A stretch of DNA of 6,677 nucleotides from an uncultured Propioniciclava sp. (GTDB lineage Bacteria > Actinomycetota > Actinomycetes > Propionibacteriales > Propionibacteriaceae), in the NCBI GenBank assembly GCA_937872005.1, contig CALMPQ010000371.1, positions 1 to 6,677 of the forward strand, in the 5' to 3' direction. The position numbers and the translations under genes were made by a program. The notes under the pieces are model-generated. The model saw only the letters and a program-made list of their open reading frames with translations. It was not told where the DNA came from and searched no databases. Shown here piece after piece: positions 1-5,991 of the stretch; position 1 is the first letter of the stretch; each line of letters starts with the position of its first letter.

Positions 1-414
1 CCTCTCGGACCAGAAAAAGCGGCGCGCGATCATGCGGATGGAGTCGGGGGAGAGCAGCAGGCAGAGCAGGTTGCGGTCGCAGCGCGGATCGTGGCAGCAG
101 GGCTCGGGACGGGGCGGAGTCGGTCCGAGGGCGCGTGGCTGAGGAGTCCTGCCGACGTGGCGCGTGTGCGTGACGGTCCGGTCGGCCAGGGCCACCGGAG
201 TTGCCGGCAACGCGGCCTGGGCGTCCAAGGATGCGCGCACCGCGGCGTGGACGGCCTGCGTCAACTGGGAGTAGCCGGAGGAGGCGGGATCGCAGGCGAC
301 CTGGATGATGACGACGATCGTGGGATTAGGGGTGGTGTCGTTCATGGGGACCTCGACGGTGGGAGTGGGTGAGGCGGGGAGGGCGAGCCAGGAGTCGCGG
401 ACTCCCAGGTTCAT
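1..414 (-). CDS. Unknown protein, last visible gene of the kinase/ABC operon (3' end beyond the window)
   Basis: An uninterrupted minus-strand frame of 138 codons starts at ATG 414-412 and runs off the left edge without a stop. Almost nine in ten third positions are G or C, so it is very probably coding. The ATG overlaps the permease stop as ATGA (411-414), matching the other operon junctions. A second ATG at 345-343 (Met24, MNDTTPNPTIVVII) has a GAGG a few bases upstream and is a credible alternative start. From Met24 there is a short hydrophobic strand (TIVVIIQVAC), then an Ala-rich helical stretch, then an Arg/Pro-rich segment, then a Cys cluster (PCCHDPRCDRNLLC) followed by SPDSIRMIARRFFW. 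No clear signal peptide or membrane helix is seen. I do not recognise the family. The Cys/His cluster could bind metal, but that is speculation. Its position suggests co-expression with the exporter, as an accessory, modifying or immunity factor or an unrelated passenger. Confidence 0.75.
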   Translation of the reverse strand, partial: MNLGVRDSWLALPASPTPTVEVPMNDTTPNPTIVVIIQVACDPASSGYSQLTQAVHAAVRASLDAQAALPATPVALADRTVTHTRHVGRTPQPRALGPTPPRPEPCCHDPRCDRNLLCLLLSPDSIRMIARRFFWSER

Positions 415-1919
415 CGGTCCGTGGACGTGGTTCGTGCGGCACGCTTCAGGGCAGCCAGCCACAAGAGGGTGGCAACGCCTCCCACGGCAAGCGTGAGACC
501 GGCAGCGACGACGCCGCGCCCGCCCACGGCCGACTCCGGCCAGCCGAGGAGACCCAGCCACCACCAGCCCGTGCTCGCCAACGCACTGCCGCCCAGAACC
601 AGGCTGAACGTGTACACCACGAGCGAGGCGCCCAGTGCCGTCGGGACCCCGAACCGGGTCGTCAACCACAGGTTGACGGCGTACCACATCATGGCCACGA
701 GCCACAGCAGCAGTCCGTAGCGGCCCGCACCGACGCCCAGGACGGGCAGGGCGGCGCCGGCCGTCACGAGGGCCACGGGCGTCAGGAGGGCCGCGCCGGC
801 GACGAGGCTGCCGAGGACGAACCCGGGCCGCGAGACACGCAGCGACGTGATGCGCCAAGCCTCCCGCTGTGCAGACCAGACCAAGCCGCCGAGCAGCGTG
901 GAGAGGACGGGGAGGGTCACCCACGTCCCGAATGTGGCCGAGTGCCGGCCGCCCCACGTGATCGCCACGGCGACGGTGAGGATCAAGGCCGTCACGGTCG
1001 TTCCACCGAGCCAGGTGTGCCGCAAGGAGACAGCCACCGCTCGCAGAGGGGAGGCTATGCGTCCGGCTCGCGTCGTGCCAGCCGCAGAACGCGGGAAGCC
1101 GAGAGGCGTCACAGGCCTCGCCTCAACGTCCTTCAGCCTGCGGGACGGGCTGGGCCGGTCCAGCAACGGCGCAGCCAAGATCTCGACGAGCAGGAAGGCG
1201 GCGGCCACCAGCGTGGCGGCGACCGTCGGCACGATCGGGTTCCACGACCAGACCGGCGAGTCGGCTTCCAGGGCGACGCCGTTCGCATGAATGCCCAGGA
1301 GGGGCATGGTGGCCTGCACGGGCCAGGACCACGGCAACCACGCTCCCGCGGGGGTCTCCGCCGTGAGCGTGCCAGCGACTTGGATCACGAGGGCGACCCC
1401 GACGGCGGCGTAGCGGCCGAGCAGTCGTGTCGTGATGAAGGCCAGGCTGGCCGGGGCCCACGCGGTGAGCCACATGACGGCGGTGAGCGCCGCGAGCCGT
1501 CCCGCGTCCGCGGGGGTGACGATGCCCTTGGCGGCGCCGAAGACCAGCCACGGGAGCGTCAACGCCATCGTGGTGGCCAGCAACTGGATGGCCGCCACCG
1601 TGGCGCGCGCCGCCATCGTCGTCCTGCGGTCCACCGGACGCCAGAGCGTTCCGCCTCCGCGAGCCGCAGCCTCCCGCACCAGGGTGGTGGAGACGAGGAG
1701 CGCTGCCGTCGGGCCCTGCAGCACGGTGGTGTAGAGGGACAGCCACGCGAGCATCCGTCCCCAGCCTTGTTGCGGCCCGCTGCCGATGGCGAGCCAACTG
1801 AGCCCCAGCAGTACGCAGAGGACCAGCGCCGCCCACGGCAGGCGGGCTGCTGTGCTGTGCTTCGAACGAGCCAACTCCGAGGCCAGCGACGGACGATAGG
1901 TGATCACATGCAGGGTCAT
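411..1919 (-). CDS. ABC exporter permease, two ABC-2 (LanE/LanG-like) halves fused in one protein
   Basis: A 502-residue integral membrane protein, probably the transmembrane part of an exporter driven by the ATPase encoded just upstream. About twelve hydrophobic segments are visible, in two groups of roughly six: near residues 28-45, 58-80, 104-128, 143-165, 168-188 and 229-251, then 302-322, 330-350, 367-395, 398-420, 426-448 and 466-490. A hydrophilic linker (about 252-298, rich in Arg, Pro and Ser) joins them. Each half is the size of a single permease subunit of lantibiotic-immunity or bacitracin-type ABC transporters (about 250 residues, six helices). Both halves also carry an Arg/Glu-rich cytoplasmic stretch after their second helix (near 82-103 and 351-364). 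The start ATG overlaps the ATPase stop as ATGA (1916-1919). The stop overlaps the next gene in the same way. The membrane role is secure; the substrate, perhaps an antimicrobial peptide, is inferred from context. Confidence 0.85.
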   Translation of the reverse strand: MTLHVITYRPSLASELARSKHSTAARLPWAALVLCVLLGLSWLAIGSGPQQGWGRMLAWLSLYTTVLQGPTAALLVSTTLVREAAARGGGTLWRPVDRRTTMAARATVAAIQLLATTMALTLPWLVFGAAKGIVTPADAGRLAALTAVMWLTAWAPASLAFITTRLLGRYAAVGVALVIQVAGTLTAETPAGAWLPWSWPVQATMPLLGIHANGVALEADSPVWSWNPIVPTVAATLVAAAFLLVEILAAPLLDRPSPSRRLKDVEARPVTPLGFPRSAAGTTRAGRIASPLRAVAVSLRHTWLGGTTVTALILTVAVAITWGGRHSATFGTWVTLPVLSTLLGGLVWSAQREAWRITSLRVSRPGFVLGSLVAGAALLTPVALVTAGAALPVLGVGAGRYGLLLWLVAMMWYAVNLWLTTRFGVPTALGASLVVYTFSLVLGGSALASTGWWWLGLLGWPESAVGGRGVVAAGLTLAVGGVATLLWLAALKRAARTTSTDR

Positions 1920-2620
1920 GCCACACCCCGCTGGACCGCGTCGAGGTAGACCGCCTCCAGGTTGTCCGTGAGTGAGCCCGTGGTCGCCTCGAACACGAGG
2001 GCACCGTTGGCCAGGATGCCGACGTCGTCGGCGAACTGGGTGACCTCGGCCAGCTGGTGGGAGCTGACGAGCACGGTGCGACCTTCGGCGGCGAGGGATC
2101 GGATCATCGTCCGAAGCTGGATGATCCCGTCGGGATCGAGGCCGTTCTGCGGTTCGTCGAGGATGACGACGGGGGGGTCCGTGAGCAGGGCGATCGCCAG
2201 CGCGAGGCGTCCCTTCATGCCGGTGGAGAAGGTGCTGACGCGCTGGTGGGGCAGCCCGTCAAGGCCCACCTGGCGCAGCACGGCGGCCACGCGCTCCCCG
2301 CTCGTGCCGGTCAGCAGGGCGTGGACGCGGAGATTCTCCGTCGCGGACAGGTGTCCGTAGAGCGCCGGCCCGTCGATGGTCGCCCCGACGTCGCCCAGCG
2401 CTGCCCGCTCGAAGGGCCTGCCCAGCAGGTACACCTCGCCGGCGTCCGGTTCCAGCAGACCCAGCAGGATCCTCAGGGTGGTCGACTTGCCCGCGCCGTT
2501 GCGGCCCAAGAGGGCATAGACGCGTCCGGGCTGGACCGACAGGGTCATATGGCGAAGGACGGTCCGGCCGTGGAACGACTTGGCGACATCGGTGCATCCC
2601 AGCATCGGGAGGTTGGTCAT
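1916..2620 (-). CDS. ABC transporter ATPase, BcrA/LanF (peptide-antibiotic resistance) class
   Basis: The ATP-hydrolysing subunit for the adjacent permease. Counting from the ATG at 2620 (234 residues), it has Walker A GRNGAGKST (about 39-47), signature FSTGMKGR (about 131-138), Walker B VVILDEP (about 151-157), D-loop NGLDP (about 159-163) and the H-loop histidine in VSSH (about 188). The S-x-GMK signature in place of LSGGQ and the following DEPxNGLDPDGI are typical of the BcrA/LanF/MutF group. The position usually held by the Q-loop Gln (Glu in LanF proteins) is Asp in ATIDGPALY (about residue 83). An in-frame ATG at 2656 would add 12 residues. I prefer 2620 because family members start close to the first beta strand (here LGCTDVAKSF) and GGGG lies just upstream. 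The end overlaps the permease start by 4 bases. About 96 bases separate it from the regulator stop, the only loose junction in the operon. Confidence 0.92.
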   Translation of the reverse strand: MTNLPMLGCTDVAKSFHGRTVLRHMTLSVQPGRVYALLGRNGAGKSTTLRILLGLLEPDAGEVYLLGRPFERAALGDVGATIDGPALYGHLSATENLRVHALLTGTSGERVAAVLRQVGLDGLPHQRVSTFSTGMKGRLALAIALLTDPPVVILDEPQNGLDPDGIIQLRTMIRSLAAEGRTVLVSSHQLAEVTQFADDVGILANGALVFEATTGSLTDNLEAVYLDAVQRGVA

Positions 2621-2716
2621 GACCCCATGCTCGTGCGCCGCGACGAGGCCGGGCATCGTGCTTGGGAAGGGTTTCCGACGCCGCCTTGCCGTCGCGACTC
2701 CGCCTGGAGAAGGAGA

Positions 2717-3376
2717 TCACCGAGGCGACAGGGGATCACCGCCCAGCCCGACCGTGTGCGCGAGGATGGCGAGCGCCACGCGGTCCCGCGCGCCCAGCTT
2801 GGCCAGCAGGCTGCCGACGTGCGTCTTGACCGTGGTCTGGGCGATGACCAGGTGGGCCGCGATCTCGGCGTTGGTCAGCCCTTGGCCGACCAGGCGCAGG
2901 ACTTCGATCTCGCGGTTCGTGAGCGCGTCGATGGCGGTTCCCCTCGCGTTCGTACGTTCGTGCCGCAGCGCATCGAGGAGGGCTGGGGCGGCCTGGGGGG
3001 ACACAACCGCCTCGCCGCGGTGGATGGCGCGGATGCCCGACAGGACGATGTCGGGTTCCGCGTCCTTCAGCAGGAAGCCACGCGCGCCGGCAGCGACCGC
3101 GTCCAAAACGAGTTGGTCGGTGTTGAAGGTGGTGAGGATGAGGATGTTGGGCGTGCCGACGCGTTCGACCAGCAGTCGGGTCGCCTCGATGCCGTCCATG
3201 ACCGGCATGCGCACGTCCATGACGAGGACGTCGACGGCGGTGTGCTCGCAAAGGCGCAGCGCTTCCTGTCCGTTAGCGCCCGTGCCGACCACGAGCATGT
3301 CGGGTTGGGCCCGGATCAGGGCGGCGAAGGCCGACACCATCAGCGGCTGGTCGTCGACCACGGCGACGCGGATCAT
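2717..3376 (-). CDS. NarL/LuxR-family two-component response regulator
   Basis: A 219-residue transcription regulator, the expected phosphorylation target of the kinase encoded immediately upstream. The receiver domain covers about residues 1-118: acidic pair D8-D9 in VAVVDDQ, phospho-acceptor D54 in LVMDVRMPVMDG, T83 in LTTFNTD, and K104 in GFLLKDAEP. A C-terminal LuxR/GerE helix-turn-helix spans about 150-210 (ALTNREIEVLRLVGQGLTNA, then TTVKTHVGSLLAKL). Length and domain order are normal for the family, and all key residues are present. The frame stays open upstream to 3682, but ATG 3376 is the right start: it begins the receiver fold exactly, has GGAGGGG (3390-3384) with a 7-base spacer, and overlaps the kinase stop as ATGA. 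It probably regulates its own operon, including the ABC exporter. No binding site can be assigned from the sequence. Confidence 0.95.
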   Translation of the reverse strand: MIRVAVVDDQPLMVSAFAALIRAQPDMLVVGTGANGQEALRLCEHTAVDVLVMDVRMPVMDGIEATRLLVERVGTPNILILTTFNTDQLVLDAVAAGARGFLLKDAEPDIVLSGIRAIHRGEAVVSPQAAPALLDALRHERTNARGTAIDALTNREIEVLRLVGQGLTNAEIAAHLVIAQTTVKTHVGSLLAKLGARDRVALAILAHTVGLGGDPLSPR

Positions 3377-4545
3377 GGGGCGACCCCTCCGATCGGAATC
3401 GTGCAGGCGAAGTGGAAACCCGAGCCGCGGGGGCCGTAGTCCAAGGTGCCTCCCAGCAGCTCGACGCGTTCGCGCACCCCCAGGAGCCCGAAGCCCGGGG
3501 AGTCCGACTCCCGGTAGCGGTCGTTGTCGACCTCGGCCACCACGCGGTCCGGGTCGTCCTCCTGCCGGATGGACACGACGGCCTGCGCGTCGGGACCGCC
3601 GTGCTTGATGACGTTGGTGACGGCCTCCTGGGTGACCCGCAGCAGGGTCGCCCGGACCAGGTTGGGCCAGCGGGCCTGCCACTCGGCCAGCGTGTCGTCG
3701 TCAGGGAGGTCGGCGTCCACCCGGATGCCTGCAGCTCGGGCCGCCTGGACGAAGGTGCGCACCTGCGAGAGGTCGCCCGCGACTGCCCCGGTCTCCTGGT
3801 CCCGGAGGAGACGCACCAGTGTGCGGATCTCGGTCAGCGCCTCGCTGCTCGTCCGCTTGATGGTCAGCATCGACTCCCCGAGTTGCTCCTCAGAGCCGAC
3901 GGCGATGGACGTGCTCGCCTGCACCTGGATGACCGCGAGGTTGTGCGCGACGATGTCGTGCACCTCGCGTGCGATGCGCTCACGTTCGCCGGTTCGGGCT
4001 CGGTCGATCCGAGCGACAGTCTGGGCGTCGAGCCGCTCCCGCTCCCGACTCAACTTCCCCTCGTAGACGATGTCGCTGTGGCGACGAGCCGCGCCGAGCA
4101 CGAAGGCGCCGAGGATCGTGACGAGGAAGAGGAGGGTCCAGACGTTCTGGTCCGTCCGGCTCGGCAGGAGCCGCATGGGGCTGAAGTAGCCCACCGCGAT
4201 CGCGGCCACGAGACCCATCGACGCCCACCCGAAGGGTTCTCTCCGCGCCGTGAGGTGGACGGCCAGTGGCAGGGCGAGGAGCACGGGAGAGACACCCAGG
4301 TTGACGGGGGACTGCCACGCGAGCACGTCGAGGTAGCCCAGCGCGATCACCGTGACCGCTGTGCTCACCCGCGGCAGGTCATGGCGAACAGCCAGAGCCC
4401 CCGTCACCGCGACGTGCACGCCGAGGTTGCCGAGCGTAATCCACGTGGCTCCATACCTGGACAAGAGGGTCGCCTCGAGCGCGGTCACGACCAGCGCGCC
4501 TGCGGCCAGCACAATGGCCGTCGCTCTGAGGGTGGCGGCGTGCAT
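3373..4545 (-). CDS. Membrane sensor histidine kinase, HisKA_3/DesK type
   Basis: A 390-residue sensor kinase and the first gene of the operon. The N-terminal 155 residues hold five or six hydrophobic segments (around 6-28, 36-54, 62-78, 84-99, 108-122 and 134-152) with no large extracellular domain, so the signal is probably sensed in or near the membrane. A charged coiled-coil-like linker (about 160-190) leads to the dimerisation/phosphotransfer motif ERIAREVHDIVAHNLAV, with His196 as the predicted phosphorylation site. The HATPase domain has an N-box (TQEAVTNVIKHG, about 305-316) and a late G-box (GFGLLGVRERVELLGG, about 351-366). The stretch usually written DDG or NDG reads VDNDRY (339-344), lacking the Gly. 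AGGGTGG (4556-4550) lies 4 bases before the start ATG. The stop overlaps the regulator start. Coupled to a NarL-type regulator and an exporter, it probably senses a peptide antibiotic or envelope stress; the ligand is unknown. Confidence 0.93.
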   Translation of the reverse strand: MHAATLRATAIVLAAGALVVTALEATLLSRYGATWITLGNLGVHVAVTGALAVRHDLPRVSTAVTVIALGYLDVLAWQSPVNLGVSPVLLALPLAVHLTARREPFGWASMGLVAAIAVGYFSPMRLLPSRTDQNVWTLLFLVTILGAFVLGAARRHSDIVYEGKLSRERERLDAQTVARIDRARTGERERIAREVHDIVAHNLAVIQVQASTSIAVGSEEQLGESMLTIKRTSSEALTEIRTLVRLLRDQETGAVAGDLSQVRTFVQAARAAGIRVDADLPDDDTLAEWQARWPNLVRATLLRVTQEAVTNVIKHGGPDAQAVVSIRQEDDPDRVVAEVDNDRYRESDSPGFGLLGVRERVELLGGTLDYGPRGSGFHFACTIPIGGVAP

Positions 4546-5091
4546 GATGCCACCCTAGCGACCCGGGCACGGTCCGCCACCTGGAGGGCTCGATGCGCGC
4601 GCTGCTGACGGGCCTGATAGGATAGGGTGGTCTGGCGGTGCTGGGGGCTCTTGGGCGCAGGTGGGGGACGCCGCATCCACGGTCGCTTCACCCCGACCCC
4701 AGGCTCTGGGCTGAACCTGGTCGAGGTCTGGTTCGGCATCATCGAACGCCAAGCCATCCCCGGGGAACCCTCGCCTGAGCCGGTCAAGTCCAGCGCGGTG
4801 GTGTACGAGCGATTCTTCGTTTCATGCGGTGAGTTGGACGGGTTCCTCCTGTTCGGTGGTGCCGGGGATGTCACGACGGTGTACTGGGCGATCCTGCTCG
4901 CCGGAGCCACCGTCAACCCCTGAGGCGGCCGCCCGGAACATGCGCTCGTAGATTCGCGCGCAGGACGGGCTCCTGGAGACGGTTGTAATGCCGCGCACCC
5001 TGCCCGGGTTGGCACTCTTGGGTGCGTCATGACTTCGTGCCGGCCCTCATTCCTGGCCGACAGAACGCCCTGCCTGCCGCTGGCAGCGCTG
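4546..5091. other. Intergenic stretch between the operon and the small module, no intact gene
   Basis: These 546 bases separate the kinase start from the end of the small minus-strand module. They contain the IS630 transposase remnant (about 4657-4778) and its open extension to 4923, described separately. The promoter of the kinase operon must lie in or beyond this stretch; the best candidate -10, TATCCT at 4624-4619 on the minus strand, has no good -35 and is not called. From 4924 to 5091 I see no gene, only a small GC hairpin (CTGCC-gct-GGCAG, 5074-5086) just after the antitoxin stop. Confidence 0.6.
4657..4778 (+). pseudogene. IS630-family transposase remnant (C-terminal fragment, frameshifted)
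   Basis: A plus-strand stretch encodes RRIHGRFTPTPGSG followed by LNLVEVWFGIIERQAI. This matches the C-terminal catalytic motif of IS630/Tc1-mariner-type transposases (usual form HFTPxxxSWLNxVExWF), where the Glu in NLVEVWF is the last residue of the DDE triad. The normally conserved Trp of SWLN is missing (SGLN). After ERQAI the family usually continues R-R-G-T-F. Here R-G-T-L-A appears only after a two-base change of frame (from about 4760) and is followed at once by a stop. The upstream two thirds of the transposase, including the first two Asp residues, are absent, so this is a dead fragment. No terminal inverted repeats or target duplication were found. It marks past insertion and rearrangement just upstream of the kinase operon. 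Confidence 0.72.
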
Positions 5092-5334
5092 TCAGTCGCG
5101 GCCGAATCGCTGGAAGGCGGCTTGGCGGGTGGTGTCGAGAGCGGCGCCGATGACCGTCCAGGAGTCGCCGGCATCCCGGGCGGCCTTCACGGCATCCCGG
5201 AGTTCCTGCTCGGCATCGGCTATGGCCTTGCGGGCGGCGATGATCCGTCGGAAGTGGGCGGCGTCACGTGCCGGATGGGTCGTCGGGTCGACCTGGTCCA
5301 GCCCGTTGGCGTTGTTGCGCGTCTTGATCGTCAT
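5092..5334 (-). CDS. Small helix-turn-helix protein, probable antitoxin
   Basis: An 80-residue protein counted from ATG 5334. The N-terminal 25 residues look flexible. Residues 26-56 form a charged Ala/Arg/Glu-rich helix ([18 protein letters not shown]). Residues 58-78 look like a compact helix-turn-helix ([21 protein letters not shown]). Small actinobacterial DNA-binding proteins with a W-x-x-I-G-x-A-L-x-x-x-R-Q-A-A-x-x-R-F core are common. A GTG at 5343 would extend it by three residues, but ATG 5334 has a GAGGTG (5346-5341) at 6-base spacing that overlaps the stop of the upstream gene, so it is preferred. Only 10 bases separate the two genes. With a small toxin-like partner and a palindrome over the shared promoter, an autoregulating antitoxin is the likely role. 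It could instead be a simple DNA-binding regulator. Gene order (toxin first) is the reverse of the commonest arrangement. Confidence 0.75.
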   Translation of the reverse strand: MTIKTRNNANGLDQVDPTTHPARDAAHFRRIIAARKAIADAEQELRDAVKAARDAGDSWTVIGAALDTTRQAAFQRFGRD

Positions 5335-5344
5335 CGTGTTCACC

Positions 5345-5581
5345 TCACTTCAAGTAGTCGTAGAACTTCGGTCGCAGGAGATCTGCATGGATGATCCGGG
5401 TCGGTTGTTCAGCAGGGACTGCTACCAGCTCCAGCAGCCGACCTTGTCGGTCGGCGCCGATCACGAGGAGACGCTCCTGCCCGGCGTACTCGTACTCGAC
5501 GAGACGGATGGCATTGCGCCACGCGTGGTCGATGTCGGCGTCCGTGATCCCGTGCTTGCGCGCCGAGCCGCGGATCTCCAC
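5345..5581 (-). CDS. Small BrnT/RelE-like protein, probable toxin
   Basis: A 78-residue protein starting at GTG 5581. The layout is a short N-terminal strand, the helix [20 protein letters not shown] (residues 6-25), then beta-strand-rich [20 protein letters not shown] (28-47), LLELVAV (49-55) and [13 protein letters not shown] (61-73). The order KHG, helix, R-x-x-x-I-G, G-R-L-L-E-L-V, then R-I-I-H-A resembles BrnT and related RelE-fold ribonuclease toxins, though the terminal R-A-x-x-x-E signature of classical BrnT is not present. If it is a toxin it would be expected to cleave mRNA and be neutralised by the downstream protein; that is inference. There is no Shine-Dalgarno before the GTG, but the predicted transcription start falls on the GTG itself, so the mRNA may be leaderless. 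The reading is well supported as a gene and moderately as a toxin. Confidence 0.72.
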   Translation of the reverse strand: MEIRGSARKHGITDADIDHAWRNAIRLVEYEYAGQERLLVIGADRQGRLLELVAVPAEQPTRIIHADLLRPKFYDYLK

Positions 5582-5582
5582 A

Positions 5583-5601
5583 CGTCAAGACTACCTTGAC
5601 G
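5583..5601. promoter_or_regulatory. Inverted-repeat operator over the -10 region
   Basis: CGTCAAG (5583-5589), a 5-base spacer ACTAC, then CTTGACG (5595-5601) form a perfect 7-bp inverted repeat that covers the -10 box and reaches almost to the predicted start of transcription. A third GTCAAG half-site lies at 5614-5619 over the -35. This is the expected layout for autorepression by the helix-turn-helix partner, alone or with the toxin. Binding is inferred. Confidence 0.6.
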
Positions 5602-5618
5602 CTGAGCGGGGTTGTCAA
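5588..5618 (-). promoter_or_regulatory. Promoter of the toxin-antitoxin module, probably leaderless
   Basis: On the minus strand a perfect -35 box TTGACA (5618-5613) is followed after 19 bases by TAGTCT (5593-5588), which fits the actinobacterial -10 pattern TAnnnT. Counting seven bases on from the last -10 base puts the predicted +1 at 5581, exactly the first base of the GTG start codon. The spacer is slightly longer than the 17-18 optimum. Confidence 0.6.
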
Positions 5619-5991
5619 GCTCATCTTTACATCTGGTCTTGCCGCATGGAGCCGTAACGACAAGGTGCCCACCCGCCAGCCTGCGCTTGTGGAGGGTCCA
5701 CATCGGCACCAAACCCGGAACCGAAAGTCCTGGCGTCGGCGGGCCGTTCGTGTTACGGATCGGATTCCGAATCGGCGTGTCGCGAAGGCGACAACCATCC
5801 CAAGGTGGCCCGCAAGGGAACGATTCCGCATGAGGACGCGAGGTTGTGAGATCCCCACAAGGTTCCCGGCTCGAGCGGTCACGTCTCGGTCTCGCTGTCA
5901 TGCCTGTTATGCACGTGATCTTGCCCTGTCTGTTCCTGTTGGCTTCGATGGCCCTGAGGGTGTGCCTGTCGGTTGGGATGGGGGTTTCGGG
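5602..5991. other. Intergenic stretch between the small module and the integrase, no convincing gene
   Basis: About 390 bases less GC-biased than the flanking genes, with open frames whose composition and products look random. Visible structure is limited to short repeats: CAAGGT-type 10-mers at 5661-5670, 5801-5810 and 5858-5867; GATTC-c-GAATC near 5764-5774; and TTGTG/CACAA arms (5844-5848 and 5856-5860). The integrase promoter probably lies here, but no convincing -35/-10 pair was found. Confidence 0.5.

Noticed and set aside
369..1949. Long plus-strand open frame of 526 codons opposite the permease
   Set aside because: The product is an Arg/Gly/Pro/Gln-rich low-complexity string typical of antisense reading of GC-rich DNA. 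The minus strand encodes a clear membrane protein.
2057..3439. Plus-strand open frame of 460 codons across the ATPase and response regulator
   Set aside because: It spans two well-supported minus-strand genes and their gap, and its product shows no domain or sensible composition.
3377..3682. N-terminal extension of the response regulator to an ATG at 3682
   Set aside because: It would overlap the kinase ATPase domain by 300 bases, while ATG 3376 starts the receiver fold exactly and has a strong ribosome binding site.
4619..4641. Possible promoter for the kinase operon (TATCCT on the minus strand)
   Set aside because: No recognisable -35 lies at the right distance; the hexamer alone is too weak to call.
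5074..5086. Hairpin CTGCC-gct-GGCAG just after the antitoxin stop, as a terminator
   Set aside because: The stem is only 5 bp and no T-run follows on the minus strand.
5844..5860. TTGTG/CACAA inverted repeat as an attachment site or operator
   Set aside because: The arms are only 5 bp, with no second copy or gene context that would give it a role.
4924..5991. Search for a small lantibiotic-like precursor peptide or a CRISPR array
   Set aside because: No short open frame with a leader and a Cys/Ser/Thr-rich core, and no regularly spaced direct repeats, were found in the intergenic stretches.
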